Notes: a model not told the origin generated them from the letters alone. 11,515 nucleotides of DNA from Comamonadaceae bacterium (GCA_947484245.1 CANKOT010000072.1:1-11515), one strand, 5' to 3'. Positions 1 through 7,586 are shown, numbered from the stretch's first letter. A program made the numbers and translations.

Positions 1-83
1 ACACCTGACATCTCTTTATTTTGGAGATGCTTCAGATGGTGGCCAATGTATTCACCGGCGCTGGGAGCGTTTGCAGCTGACAT
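1..83 (-). CDS. atpB: ATP synthase F0 subunit a, N-terminus (partial)
   Basis: This is the first 27 codons of a gene that runs off the left edge. It starts at the ATG complementary to 81-83 and reads MSAANAPSAGEYIGHHLKHL and onward. The SAGEYIxHHLxHLQN pattern is what betaproteobacterial F0 subunit a proteins have before their first membrane helix. Subunit a forms the half-channels that carry protons to the c-ring of the F1F0 ATP synthase in the inner membrane. The gene lies 40 bp downstream of atpI on the same strand, which is the standard atpIBEFHAGDC order. No helix or catalytic arginine is visible in this short piece, so the call rests on the N-terminal motif plus the atpI neighbour. The ribosome binding site is weak (a GAG-type stretch just before the ATG). 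Confidence 0.85.
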   Translation of the reverse strand, partial: MSAANAPSAGEYIGHHLKHLQNKEMSG

Positions 84-123
84 TCTCTAGGCTCTTTTTT
101 AAATAACTTTTAACTTTTTCAAT

Positions 124-609
124 TCAATTGACTGGGTGAAACACTTTGCGCCAGGCAAACACCACCCAATAAACCTTCATCGTGACCACAAGGCCCACCA
201 ACATGGCAGGCCAACTCAAATCTTTGACCCACCAGGTGGCCGCATAAAGCATGGCAACCGTGAGGCCGATCTTCACCATTTCCCACAGCAAGAACCCAAA
301 AACCGCGGCTCCTGTATTGATGCTGCTGGTTTTGCTGGTTAAACCCCGCGCGAACAACGCTGCAGGAACAACCACCGCCAAAGCACCATATGCTGCTGAC
401 CAAGCTGCCGAAACTCGCCCCGTGAAGAGCCAAGTGAGCGCCGCAAAGGCCAAACCAACCAAAACTTGCGCCAAAACCACACGCCAAATTGAAAGGAGAG
501 GTTGCTGGCGTCGTAACTTTTGAACTTCTTCAGCTGTCAGGGGCCTGAAATTTTCAGCGCCATTGACTTCACCCTCATCTTCAAAATCTTGTGGCGGTAT
601 TCTGGCCAT
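124..609 (-). CDS. atpI: ATP synthase subunit I (AtpI-like assembly factor)
   Basis: The 161-residue protein has a charged cytoplasmic N-terminus (about 1-38) followed by four predicted membrane helices (about 41-62, 67-90, 100-124 and 132-153). This matches the ATP synthase I family, longer than the E. coli protein because of its acidic N-terminal tail. AtpI is known as a non-structural helper in assembly of the c-ring of F1F0 ATP synthase. Its position, as the first gene after a promoter and 40 bp before the atpB start, supports the call more strongly than the poorly conserved sequence does. The ATG complementary to 607-609 is the only sensible start, and its Shine-Dalgarno is weak. A near-consensus promoter lies about 50 bp upstream, so this gene probably heads the atp operon transcript. 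Confidence 0.85.
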   Translation of the reverse strand: MARIPPQDFEDEGEVNGAENFRPLTAEEVQKLRRQQPLLSIWRVVLAQVLVGLAFAALTWLFTGRVSAAWSAAYGALAVVVPAALFARGLTSKTSSINTGAAVFGFLLWEMVKIGLTVAMLYAATWWVKDLSWPAMLVGLVVTMKVYWVVFAWRKVFHPVN

Positions 610-658
610 GTTTGTTTACAACCAGGTTACAGATACCCTTGGTTCCGCAAAGCTCACG

Positions 659-687
659 ATTATAGGTGAAAACCCATATGCTGAAAA
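659..687 (-). promoter_or_regulatory. Sigma70-type promoter for atpI/atp operon
   Basis: On the minus strand there is a perfect -10 box, TATAAT (complement of 659-664). A 17-bp spacer upstream of it is a TTTTCA -35 box (complement of 682-687, 4 of 6 matches to TTGACA). The predicted start is near 652, giving a 5' leader of about 43 nt before the atpI ATG. The box lies in the 136-bp gap between two divergent genes. This is a pattern match only, but spacing, orientation and the perfect -10 make it the best promoter in the window. Confidence 0.65.
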
Positions 688-745
688 AGGGTCACAATTC
701 AAAAGGGATTATTTAATGTCAACAAGAACTCATTGAGCACGAACC

Positions 746-1192
746 ATGTACGAACTCATCAAATTTACCCATTTGGCTGCCGGCATTGTTTGGCTAGGCG
801 GCATGGCCATCATGCTCTGGGCTGTGCGTCCCGTGGCCATTGCTCAATTAGAGCCCGCGCAACGTTTGCCTTTGTTGGCTGGCATGCTCCGTCGCTTTTT
901 CAACCTGGTCGGCTTGTGTGTGATTTTGTTGCTGGCCACCGGTGGAATCATGTTGATGGGCGTCGATATGAAACTTGCCCCTAAGGGTTGGCACGCCATG
1001 ATTGGGCTGGGATCATTGATGTGCCTCATTTTTGGGCACCTCTATTTTGGGCCCTTCCGGAAAATGAAAAACGCCTTGTTGATTGACGATTTGAGCGCTG
1101 CCGGGGCCCAATTGGCCAAAATTCACCCCCTGGTTTTGTCCAACTTCGCCTTAGGCTGGTTGGCAGTTGGCGCTGTGGTCATGTGGCGCTGA
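746..1192 (+). CDS. CopD-like four-helix inner-membrane protein
   Basis: The 148-residue protein has four predicted membrane helices (about 10-32, 52-74, 82-104 and 127-146). It has histidines at 9 (in THLAAGIVWLGG, at the start of helix 1), 83, 98 and 127, near helix ends. This layout, with an early His and a following WLGG, is what is seen in small CopD/HemJ-like membrane proteins annotated as CopD family in betaproteobacteria. In that superfamily such residues bind copper or haem, but I cannot tell which applies here. The protein lacks the large periplasmic region of full CopD, so a role in copper uptake is not established. The gene diverges from atpI and is followed 70 bp later by the lipoate cluster, with no clear functional link to either. 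Its Shine-Dalgarno is poor. Confidence 0.7.
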   Translation: MYELIKFTHLAAGIVWLGGMAIMLWAVRPVAIAQLEPAQRLPLLAGMLRRFFNLVGLCVILLLATGGIMLMGVDMKLAPKGWHAMIGLGSLMCLIFGHLYFGPFRKMKNALLIDDLSAAGAQLAKIHPLVLSNFALGWLAVGAVVMWR

Positions 1193-1206
1193 TCCATGGA
1201 TGGATC
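1191..1206 (+). terminator. Small hairpin at the end of the CopD-like gene
   Basis: GATCCA (1191-1196) and TGGATC (1201-1206) can pair around a four-base loop and overlap the stop codon of the CopD-like gene. Only a short, T-poor run (GCTTTGT) follows, so this is at best a weak terminator or transcript-end stabiliser. It lies in the 70-bp gap before ybeD, which otherwise shows no clear promoter. Confidence 0.25.
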
Positions 1207-1262
1207 GCTTTGTCCATCAGCCAGCTGTTCATTCGCCCGTGAAGCCCACATAATTCATTGAA

Positions 1263-1562
1263 ATGAGCGCCACTTCAACGCCACCGTCGTCAGCCAACGC
1301 TTCAAAAGACTCTTTGATTGAGTACCCTTGCGAGTTTCCGATCAAGGTCATGGGCGCCCGCGTGGATGGTTTTGCGGAAGCCATGTCCGAGATTGCCAAG
1401 CAATTTGATCCTGGATTTAATCCGGCCACCATCGAGATGCGGACCAGTAAAGCGGGAAACTATCTGAGCGTGACACTGACCATCCAAGCCACCAGTCGCG
1501 AACAGCTCGACAACATGTACCGAACTCTCACCTCGCATCCCATGGTGAAAGTGGCCCTCTGA
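1263..1562 (+). CDS. ybeD: DUF493/YbeD family small regulatory-fold protein
   Basis: The 99-residue protein has the DUF493 (YbeD) pattern: an N-terminal [11 protein letters not shown] strand, a central FDP segment, a [21 protein letters not shown] strand-helix unit, and a C-terminal HPMVKVAL strand. YbeD proteins adopt a ferredoxin-like fold resembling the ACT-type regulatory domains. Their molecular role is not established, although the gene very often precedes lipB. Here it is 16 bp upstream of lipB in the same direction, so the two probably share a transcript. The N-terminal 17 residues are low-complexity Ser/Ala/Thr and are likely disordered. The ATG at 1263 has no clear Shine-Dalgarno. 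The family call is secure, but no biochemical function should be assumed. Confidence 0.88.
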   Translation: MSATSTPPSSANASKDSLIEYPCEFPIKVMGARVDGFAEAMSEIAKQFDPGFNPATIEMRTSKAGNYLSVTLTIQATSREQLDNMYRTLTSHPMVKVAL

Positions 1563-1578
1563 TGAGGGCTTAACAGCC

Positions 1579-2247
1579 ATGCAGGTCAAGCATCTAGGCC
1601 AAGTCAATTACTTGGACACTTATCAGGCCATGCAAGAATTTACGGCGCAGCGCACGCCTGACACAGCAGATGTGTTGTGGCTGTGTCAACACCCGCCCGT
1701 TTTTACGCAAGGTTTGGCGGGCATGGCGGGTCACGTTTTGGATGCAGGCAACATTCCGGTTATCCCCACCAACCGGGGCGGTCAAGTGACTTATCACGGG
1801 CCGGGTCAAGTGATGGCCTATCCGATGATTAACCTGCAGCGTGCGGGATACTTCGTGAAAGAATATGTGTACCGACTGGAAGAGGCCGTGATTAGAACCT
1901 TGGCGCACTTTGGGATCACTGGCCACCGAGTGGCAAGTGCCCCAGGGATTTATGTGCGTTTGGCCGACCCCTTTGCGCACACCGCCCTCACGGGACCTGC
2001 AACACCAGGCGACCCCTTTAAAGGCTTGGGCAAAATCAGTGCCTTGGGCATCAAGGTGAGTCGCCAAAGCACCTACCACGGCTTGACGCTGAATGTGAAA
2101 ATGGACCTCGAACCCTTTGGCCGCATCAACCCATGTGGCCATGTTGGCTTGCAGTCAGTCGACCTTTTTACAATAGGGGTTGATGCCTCCTGGGAAGAAG
2201 CGGCAGATGTCCTTGGACACAAGCTCCATCAACTGCTTGCTCCCTGA
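1579..2247 (+). CDS. lipB: Octanoyl-[acyl-carrier-protein]:protein N-octanoyltransferase (LipB)
   Basis: LipB moves octanoate from acyl carrier protein to the lipoyl-domain lysine of pyruvate and 2-oxoglutarate dehydrogenases and the glycine cleavage H protein, the first step of endogenous lipoate synthesis. The 222-residue protein has the signature [12 protein letters not shown] (66-77), the catalytic lysine K152 in GKISALG and the catalytic cysteine C186 in INPCG. The 34-residue Lys-Cys spacing equals that of E. coli K135/C169. Between GIYVR and GKIS it carries about 20 more residues (around 128-150, [10 protein letters not shown] and onward) than E. coli LipB. This looks like a lineage-specific loop near the active site. 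The gene lies between ybeD and lipA, ending 15 bp before lipA. An alternative lipoate ligase (LplA) is excluded by the LipB-type motifs. Confidence 0.97.
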   Translation: MQVKHLGQVNYLDTYQAMQEFTAQRTPDTADVLWLCQHPPVFTQGLAGMAGHVLDAGNIPVIPTNRGGQVTYHGPGQVMAYPMINLQRAGYFVKEYVYRLEEAVIRTLAHFGITGHRVASAPGIYVRLADPFAHTALTGPATPGDPFKGLGKISALGIKVSRQSTYHGLTLNVKMDLEPFGRINPCGHVGLQSVDLFTIGVDASWEEAADVLGHKLHQLLAP

Positions 2248-2262
2248 ATCAGAAAGATTGCG

Positions 2263-3264
2263 ATGACCCAAGAAACTAATGCCCCGCGTAACATTGTGCG
2301 TGAGGTTCAAACTGTCGAAAACTACGACCCGTCTGCCAAACAAAAAGCAGCCGCAAAGTTGTCGCGCATCCCCATCAAAGTCGCGCCAGGCGAAGTCTTG
2401 AAAAAGCCTGAATGGATTCGTGTCAAAGCAGGCTCTCCGACCACACGGTTTTACGAAATCAAAGACATCCTGCGCAAAAACAAGTTGGTCACGGTTTGCG
2501 AAGAAGCCAGCTGCCCCAACATTGGTGAATGCTTTGGCAAGGGCACTGCCACCTTCATGATCATGGGTGACAAGTGCACGCGCCGCTGCCCCTTCTGCGA
2601 TGTGGGCCATGGCCGGCCCGACCCACTTGATGTGAATGAGCCCGGCAACTTGGCGCGCACCATTGCCGACCTCAAACTCAGCTATGTGGTGATCACGAGC
2701 GTGGACCGCGATGACTTGCGCGATGGCGGTGCAGGTCACTTTGTCGACTGCATCAGAGAAACCCGCGCGCTCTCACCCAAAACACAAATTGAAGTGCTGG
2801 TGCCCGACTTCAGAGGCCGCGACGATCGCGCCTTGGAAATTTTGAAAGCGGCGCCACCCGATGTGATGAACCACAATTTAGAAACTGTGCCACGCTTGTA
2901 CAAAGAAGTCCGCCCTGGTTCTGACTATCAGTTCTCCTTGCAACTGCTGAAGAAATTCAAAGCCCTGTTTCCACATGTTCCAACCAAGAGTGGTTTGATG
3001 GTGGGCCTCGGTGAAACCGACGAAGAGATTTTGCAAGTCATGCAGGAGATGCGTGAGCACAACATTGAAATGCTGACCCTCGGTCAATACCTTGCGCCTT
3101 CCAGCAGTCATCTTTCCGTGAAGCGATATGTGCACCCAGACACCTTCAAAATGTTTGAAGAGAAGGCCTATGCAATGGGCTTCACACATGCCGCTGTCGG
3201 CGCGATGGTGCGCTCTAGCTATCACGCGGACCAGCAAGCGCACGCTGCGAGTTTGGCGCGTTGA
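2263..3264 (+). CDS. lipA: Lipoyl synthase (radical SAM, LipA)
   Basis: LipA inserts sulfur at C6 and C8 of protein-bound octanoyl groups, using S-adenosylmethionine and two [4Fe-4S] clusters. All ligands are visible. The auxiliary cluster that donates the sulfur uses C79, C84 and C90 ([12 protein letters not shown]). The radical SAM cluster uses C105, C109 and C112 (CTRRCPFC). The C-terminal RSSYHAD motif (317-323) supplies the serine that ligates the auxiliary cluster. The 333-residue length is normal, with a longer, probably flexible N-terminus of about 45 residues than E. coli has. The gene follows lipB by 15 bp and acts directly on its product, so co-transcription is very likely. The ATG start has an AGAAAG stretch upstream. 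No anomaly is seen in the catalytic core. Confidence 0.98.
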   Translation: MTQETNAPRNIVREVQTVENYDPSAKQKAAAKLSRIPIKVAPGEVLKKPEWIRVKAGSPTTRFYEIKDILRKNKLVTVCEEASCPNIGECFGKGTATFMIMGDKCTRRCPFCDVGHGRPDPLDVNEPGNLARTIADLKLSYVVITSVDRDDLRDGGAGHFVDCIRETRALSPKTQIEVLVPDFRGRDDRALEILKAAPPDVMNHNLETVPRLYKEVRPGSDYQFSLQLLKKFKALFPHVPTKSGLMVGLGETDEEILQVMQEMREHNIEMLTLGQYLAPSSSHLSVKRYVHPDTFKMFEEKAYAMGFTHAAVGAMVRSSYHADQQAHAASLAR

Positions 3265-3359
3265 GTTCACCTCGCCAAGCAACCTGGCTGGCACTTGCCG
3301 CCATTGCGCTTTGGGCGACATTGGCCCCGATATCCGGCACCTGCTCGGAGAAATCTTAA
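3261..3359 (+). pseudogene. Relic of a DMT/EamA-type permease, first helix only
   Basis: A TTG codon overlapping the lipA stop (TTGA) opens a 32-codon frame reading SSPRQATW and then a hydrophobic helix, TWLALAAIALWATLAPIS, before ending in GTCSEKS and a TAA stop. A short polar start followed by an ALAAIALW-type first helix resembles the N-terminus of ten-helix drug/metabolite (EamA) transporters. A working one would need about 290 residues, so only about a tenth remains. The frame stops where it meets the oppositely oriented ptsI (their stop codons overlap by two bases). I infer that a permease gene once downstream of lipA was deleted when ptsI came to lie here. A real single-helix small protein or chance hydrophobicity are the alternatives. 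No terminator is visible between lipA and ptsI. Confidence 0.4.
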
Positions 3360-5107
3360 GACGACAAAAGACTGGCCGGGTCTTCAGACGCCAGCACTTG
3401 CTGCGCCAAAGCTTTGAGTTTTTCAGTGTCTGCGCGCAAGATTTGCTGCTTGACCAGCAGCACTTGAGAGGGGTGCATGGAGAAGCTCCTTAGCCCCATG
3501 CCCAACAGCAGCCGCGTCATGCTCACATCGCCGGCCATCTCACCACACACTGACACGCTTTTGCCTTGCGCCGCACCTTCTGCAATGGTGTCCGCAATTA
3601 AACGCAATACGGCTGGATGCAATGGGTCATAAAGATGCGCCACACTTTCGTCGGCGCGATCAATGGCCAAGGTGTATTGAATCAAGTCGTTGGTGCCAAT
3701 CGACAAGAAGTCGAAGTGCTTCAAGAAAAGCTTGAGCGACAATGCTGCGGCTGGAATTTCAATCATGGCGCCCAATCGCACATTGCCATAAGCAACACCC
3801 CGCGCATCCAAGTCAAGTTGTGCTTGCTTGACCAAGGCCAAGGTTTGGTGAATCTCACTGGCATGCGCCAGCATGGGCACCAACAAATTGACCTGGCCGA
3901 AGGAGGCCGCACGCAAGATGGCTCGCAGCTGCGTTAGAAACATTTCGGGGTCAGCCAAACTCCAACGAATCGCTCGCAATCCCAACGCAGGGTTCAAGTG
4001 CGCAGCATCATGCCGCGCTTCATCGAGTGGCTTGTCAGCGCCCACATCGACCGTGCGAATGGTGACAGGCAAACCTTGCATGCCTTCAATGGCTTTGCGA
4101 TATTGATTGAATTGCTCTTCTTCTTCAGGCAAATTACCCTGCCTGCCCATGAACAAAAATTCACTGCGAAAAAGTCCAACGCCCACCGCACCGGCCATCA
4201 TGGCTGCACTGGTATCTTCCGGCATTTCAATGTTGGCCAACAGTTCAATTTTTTGGCCGTCAAGGGTCAAAGCCGGCGTGTGCCTGAGCCTACTTAAACG
4301 CTCACGTTCCAAGTCGCCTTGACGCTGCTTGAAACCATACTCAGCCAAAATGATGGGCGATGGATCGACAATGATGAGGCCCATGTCGCCGTCAATGATG
4401 ATCCAGTCGTCTTGCCGAATGAGTTGGCTTGCACTGCGCGCGCCCACCACGGCAGGAATGTCCAAACTCCGCGCCACAATGGCAGTGTGAGATGTTTTAC
4501 CGCCGACATCGGTTACAAAACCCGTGAACACGCTTTGTTTAAATTGCAGCATGTCTGCGGGCGACAGATCGTGCGCCACCAACACCAAGGGCACGTCCAT
4601 GGTGTCGCCCAATTGGAGTTCTTGTTGCGGCCTTGCCTGCGGCTTGGTCCGAATCACAGGCGCATGACCGCTTTTTAAAAAATGCAAAATCCGTTCTGTC
4701 ACTTGCTCCAAGTCTGATTTGCGCTCGCGCAAATAGGCGTCTTCCATTTCATCAAACTGGCGGCCAATGACCTCCATCTGACTGGTCAACGCCCACTCGG
4801 CGTTGTAAAACCTTTTTTCAATCCAGTGCTTCACGCTCGTCGACAAGCTCTCGTCTTCGAGCAACATCAAGTGCACATCAAGCAATGCGCCCAGCTCGGG
4901 AGGCGCGTCGGAGGTGAGTTCGTGTTGAAGACGTCGAAGCTCTTCAACGACGGCATTGCGCGCTTGACGCAAGCGATCAATTTCTGCGGCGACTTGATCG
5001 GGTTGAATGAAGTAATGCGCCACATCCACGCGGCTTGATGCCACAAGCACCGCCCGTCCAATGGCGATCCCTCTGGCAACGGCAAGGCCATGAATGCTGA
5101 ATGTCAT
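3356..5107 (-). CDS. ptsI: PTS enzyme I (phosphoenolpyruvate-protein phosphotransferase)
   Basis: Enzyme I takes phosphate from phosphoenolpyruvate and passes it to HPr, the entry step of the phosphotransferase system in the cytoplasm. The 583-residue protein is full length. The N-terminal HPr-binding/swivel region carries the phosphorylated histidine H207 in GGKTSHTAIVARSLDIPAVV. The C-terminal PEP-binding barrel carries FLFMGR (317-322), DFLSIGTNDLIQYTLAIDR (466-484) and the catalytic cysteine C521 in CGEMAGD. The ATG (complement of 5105-5107) overlaps the HPr stop as ATGA and follows a GAGG Shine-Dalgarno, so translation is coupled to HPr. It is the last gene of the run lipoprotein, MFS, EIIA, HPr, enzyme I. 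No sugar-specific EIIB/EIIC lies in the window. The extra N-terminal GAF domain of PtsP is absent, so this is a PtsI-type enzyme. Confidence 0.97.
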   Translation of the reverse strand: MTFSIHGLAVARGIAIGRAVLVASSRVDVAHYFIQPDQVAAEIDRLRQARNAVVEELRRLQHELTSDAPPELGALLDVHLMLLEDESLSTSVKHWIEKRFYNAEWALTSQMEVIGRQFDEMEDAYLRERKSDLEQVTERILHFLKSGHAPVIRTKPQARPQQELQLGDTMDVPLVLVAHDLSPADMLQFKQSVFTGFVTDVGGKTSHTAIVARSLDIPAVVGARSASQLIRQDDWIIIDGDMGLIIVDPSPIILAEYGFKQRQGDLERERLSRLRHTPALTLDGQKIELLANIEMPEDTSAAMMAGAVGVGLFRSEFLFMGRQGNLPEEEEQFNQYRKAIEGMQGLPVTIRTVDVGADKPLDEARHDAAHLNPALGLRAIRWSLADPEMFLTQLRAILRAASFGQVNLLVPMLAHASEIHQTLALVKQAQLDLDARGVAYGNVRLGAMIEIPAAALSLKLFLKHFDFLSIGTNDLIQYTLAIDRADESVAHLYDPLHPAVLRLIADTIAEGAAQGKSVSVCGEMAGDVSMTRLLLGMGLRSFSMHPSQVLLVKQQILRADTEKLKALAQQVLASEDPASLLSS

Positions 5108-5373
5108 TCACCCTCGCCAAACTTATCGGCAATCAGTGCCAGCAAGGCGTCCAAAGCCTCTTGCGCTTGATCACCCTCTGTGTCAATGATCACTTCACTG
5201 CCAATGCCAGCAGCCAACATCATGACACCCATAATGCTCTTGGCATTGACGCGCCGCTCTCCCTTGGCAATCCATACTTCGCAAGGAAAACCACCTGCCA
5301 ACTTCGTCAGTTTGGCAGAGGCGCGAGCATGCAAGCCGAGTTTATTGCTGATGGTCGTGGTAGCTTGGGGCAT
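5104..5373 (-). CDS. ptsH: Phosphocarrier protein HPr
   Basis: HPr is the small cytoplasmic relay that accepts phosphate on histidine from enzyme I and hands it to EIIA proteins. The 89-residue protein shows the active-site motif GLHARAS with H15, and S46 in NAKSIMGVMML, the position corresponding to the HPr kinase/phosphorylase target serine. Betaproteobacteria often encode HprK, but none is in this window. The start ATG (complement of 5371-5373) has an AGGA ribosome site about 7 bp upstream and lies inside the 3' end of the EIIA gene (32-bp overlap). The stop overlaps the ptsI start. Its C-terminus is a little longer than E. coli HPr. Confidence 0.96.
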   Translation of the reverse strand: MPQATTTISNKLGLHARASAKLTKLAGGFPCEVWIAKGERRVNAKSIMGVMMLAAGIGSEVIIDTEGDQAQEALDALLALIADKFGEGE

Positions 5374-5785
5374 GTCGAGGTCCTGATTGATTTTGAGGTG
5401 CAGTGCAGCCTACGGGCATGATGCCTTGGGTGCCGCCCGCTTGCGCACGTGCGGCCAACGCGTCTAAAGTTTCGTGGCGATAGCACACGCTTCTAAGCAG
5501 CATGGGTAAATTCACGCCAGCCAACAAGCGCGTGTCAATGCCATCGTTGAGTTTTTGAGCCACATTGGAAGGCGTAGCGCCAAACACGTCACTTAACAAC
5601 AAGACCTCGGCGGTGTTGAGTTTGGCCATGGCCGCTTTGGCCAAAATCAGACTCTCCTCAGGGCTTGCGTGGGGCGCTATGTCCAATGCCAGAACGCCCG
5701 AAGCACATTCGGGAAAAACGTGCAAGGCGCACTCGCGCAAAGCCGAAGCCAGCGGCGCATGGGCAACAATGAGAATTCCAATCAT
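5342..5785 (-). CDS. Mannose-family PTS EIIA domain protein
   Basis: The 147-residue protein is a free-standing EIIA of the mannose/sorbose family. It begins MIGILIVAHAPLAS, with the phospho-acceptor H9, and continues with LLLSDVFGATPSNVA and the GVNLPMLLR segment typical of this fold. It should accept phosphate from HPr. Betaproteobacteria commonly carry it next to ptsH-ptsI without a matching EIIB/C permease. In such incomplete chains it is thought to have regulatory rather than transport roles, but its target is unknown here. The last 16 or so residues, rich in His and Gln, lie partly in sequence shared with the start of HPr, a 32-bp overlap that implies coupled translation. Its ATG overlaps the MFS stop as ATGA and has no good Shine-Dalgarno, so it probably depends on re-initiation. 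Confidence 0.92.
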   Translation of the reverse strand: MIGILIVAHAPLASALRECALHVFPECASGVLALDIAPHASPEESLILAKAAMAKLNTAEVLLLSDVFGATPSNVAQKLNDGIDTRLLAGVNLPMLLRSVCYRHETLDALAARAQAGGTQGIMPVGCTAPQNQSGPRHAPSYHDHQQ

Positions 5786-7035
5786 GCTGAATTATCGCGG
5801 TTTGCCCAATGAAAATAAACGTACGACAAGGTCGCAAACACACCAAAGACAGAAAAAGCCGACTGAAAGGCCAGGACAGGTGGCCAACCAAGCGATTTGA
5901 AGAAGTCAACGCCCAAACCAATGCCCCACTGAACCACAAACACGCCCAAGAAAATAACCAGGTTGTAGGCGGACAGTGCTCGACCTGCCAAATGCGGCGG
6001 AAAGGCCATGCCCACAGCGGGTTGCGCCAAGGACACAAAGGTGCTGGTCACGCAAAAAAGTGTCAAAACAATGGCCGTGCTGTCCCCCAAATCGGGGCCC
6101 CGCCAAATGAGACAAGCCAATACCAGCAAGCTTGCGGGCTGGCCCCAAGCAATCAACCGATCAGGCGATATCCCGCGCTTTGCCAGCTTTGGCGTCACCA
6201 AACCCCAAAGCCAAAACGTGCAAAGCATCGTCAAGTTGATCGCAAACAAGCCTGTTGCTGCCGACACGGGCGAGTAGCCTCCGACCACCGTCATCCAAGG
6301 GCCGGCCCATAAAGTTTGAACCGCCAACATGCCCGCATAGCAAAAGAATCCGATGGGCGCCATGCGCCAAAAATAAGCACTTCGCCAAATAGGACCGTAA
6401 CCGGCCTCTTCATCTGAGGGCTTGACGGCGTTTTCGCTTGGTTTTTCCCAGACGGGGACCACCCAATAGATCAGCAGCATGGCCAGCACGACCAGCACCG
6501 CAAGCCCCGCAAAAATGGCACGCCATCCCGTGATGGGCATTAACCATTGCACAGGCAAAGTGGAAGCCAGCATGCCCAAAGAGCCCGACATGAGCATCCA
6601 TGAATTGGCGCGCAACTGCGCACCTGGGTCCATCCACCGACGGTAGCCTGTTAATGGCGACATCAAGCAGGCACTGACTCCCACGCCACATAAAAAACGC
6701 GCCAGCCAAAGGCCGATAAAACTTTCGGCCATGGCAAAACAAATACACCCCAAAACGGCGATGACCAAAAAGGACAAGATCACTTTTTTAGGACCATGCA
6801 AATCAAGCCACTTGCCCAGTGGTAATTGGGTCACTGAAAAGCCAAGAAAATAGCCGCCCGCCAAAAGGCCCAGGTCTTGGGCAGACAGCCCCAGTTCTTG
6901 CGTCAACGCAGGCGACAAAGTGGCCGTAATGGCCCGCATCAGGGTCGACAAGAAATAGGCAAACGCAAAGGCCAGAAAGACCACCACAATTTGACGTCTC
7001 TCCAGCAGAGGACTTTGGGTTGGGTTCATGGCCAT
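5782..7035 (-). CDS. Major facilitator superfamily transporter
   Basis: The 417-residue protein has roughly twelve hydrophobic segments in two halves, separated by a polar loop at about 193-228 (EKPSENAVKPSDEEAGYGP). Between helices 2 and 3 is the MFS motif-A-like GKWLDLHGPKK (74-84). Helices 1-6 cover about 15-192. The substrate cannot be read from the sequence: neither sugar-porter nor drug-efflux signatures are obvious. What stands out is position. Its stop overlaps the EIIA start (ATGA), and its own start overlaps the end of a lipoprotein gene, so it is translated as part of the PTS run. The first ATG (complement of 7033-7035) has an AGAAAG site upstream, while a second ATG two codons later overlaps the lipoprotein stop as ATGA. 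A glutathione synthase gene often sits upstream of this EIIA in related genomes, but none is here. Confidence 0.88.
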   Translation of the reverse strand: MAMNPTQSPLLERRQIVVVFLAFAFAYFLSTLMRAITATLSPALTQELGLSAQDLGLLAGGYFLGFSVTQLPLGKWLDLHGPKKVILSFLVIAVLGCICFAMAESFIGLWLARFLCGVGVSACLMSPLTGYRRWMDPGAQLRANSWMLMSGSLGMLASTLPVQWLMPITGWRAIFAGLAVLVVLAMLLIYWVVPVWEKPSENAVKPSDEEAGYGPIWRSAYFWRMAPIGFFCYAGMLAVQTLWAGPWMTVVGGYSPVSAATGLFAINLTMLCTFWLWGLVTPKLAKRGISPDRLIAWGQPASLLVLACLIWRGPDLGDSTAIVLTLFCVTSTFVSLAQPAVGMAFPPHLAGRALSAYNLVIFLGVFVVQWGIGLGVDFFKSLGWPPVLAFQSAFSVFGVFATLSYVYFHWANRDNSA

Positions 7036-7574
7036 TGAAGACTTTCTAAAAATTGATCGGCACTCTGATCGTTTTGAGCGCGGCTTGTTTTATTTTGATA
7101 GACAACTGCGTGGACTAAGCGCACCGCATCGCCATCGATGTGGGCAAACCACACTGCATTCGCCTTTACGGCTTGGCCAGTGGGGCCGGTGCCTTGTGCC
7201 TTCACGCGCAACGCCCCCGGTAATATTGCCAGGTGCTGTGGCGTCCAAGGAGTTTCATTGACGCCTTGTGCACGCATATTTTGCAACGTGGCTTGGCGCC
7301 AACCCTTCATTAATTCGGCACGGTCCACCGAGGCCTTCACACTTGTGGACATCACAGCCCACACGGCGTCATCGGCTTCACAGCCCGCCACGGCAAGGTC
7401 TAAGGCCTCACCCGCCATCGTGACCTGCCTGACCGTTCGGTCTGGTTTACAGGGCAACTCAAAGCGCAAAGAGCTTCCTTCAAGCTGGGTCGCGCGCCAA
7501 TTTAAATTGGGCTGACAAGCGGCAAGGCTTAGCAATACACCGCCAAATAAAATCGATAACAACAATTTCAACAT
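7026..7574 (-). CDS. Putative outer-membrane lipoprotein of unknown function
   Basis: I do not recognise the family. The 182-residue protein starts at the ATG complementary to 7572-7574. It has a lipoprotein signal: two residues, K3, a hydrophobic stretch LLLSILFGGVLLSLAA and a lipobox LAAC with the lipidated cysteine C20. The residue after it is Gln rather than Asp, which favours the outer membrane. The mature part is a mixed, soluble domain with two further cysteines (C42 and C65) that could form a disulfide. It ends FLESLQWP. A longer frame open to 7757 exists, but the extra 61 residues are Arg/Ser-rich, bury the signal peptide inside and overlap the divergent CoA-transferase gene, so I reject it. 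The 3' end overlaps the MFS gene by about 10 bp, which suggests that the two proteins are made together. Confidence 0.8.
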   Translation of the reverse strand: MLKLLLSILFGGVLLSLAACQPNLNWRATQLEGSSLRFELPCKPDRTVRQVTMAGEALDLAVAGCEADDAVWAVMSTSVKASVDRAELMKGWRQATLQNMRAQGVNETPWTPQHLAILPGALRVKAQGTGPTGQAVKANAVWFAHIDGDAVRLVHAVVYQNKTSRAQNDQSADQFLESLQWP

Positions 7575-7580
7575 GTCTTG

Positions 7581-7586
7581 ATTATC
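7581..7586 (-). promoter_or_regulatory. Candidate -10 box very close to the lipoprotein start
   Basis: On the minus strand GATAAT (5 of 6 matches to TATAAT) ends 6 nt before the lipoprotein ATG, and there is no Shine-Dalgarno. If used, transcription would start at or next to the ATG, giving a leaderless message. No good -35 is visible (AACAAA at 17 bp). This would be the promoter for the five-gene PTS run. Low confidence. Confidence 0.3.

Noticed and set aside
1594..2142. Long open frame antisense to lipB, and similar long antisense frames over lipA, ptsI, MFS and the CoA-transferase
   Set aside because: They lie opposite strongly conserved genes, show no family resemblance, and are expected from the codon bias of the sense strand.
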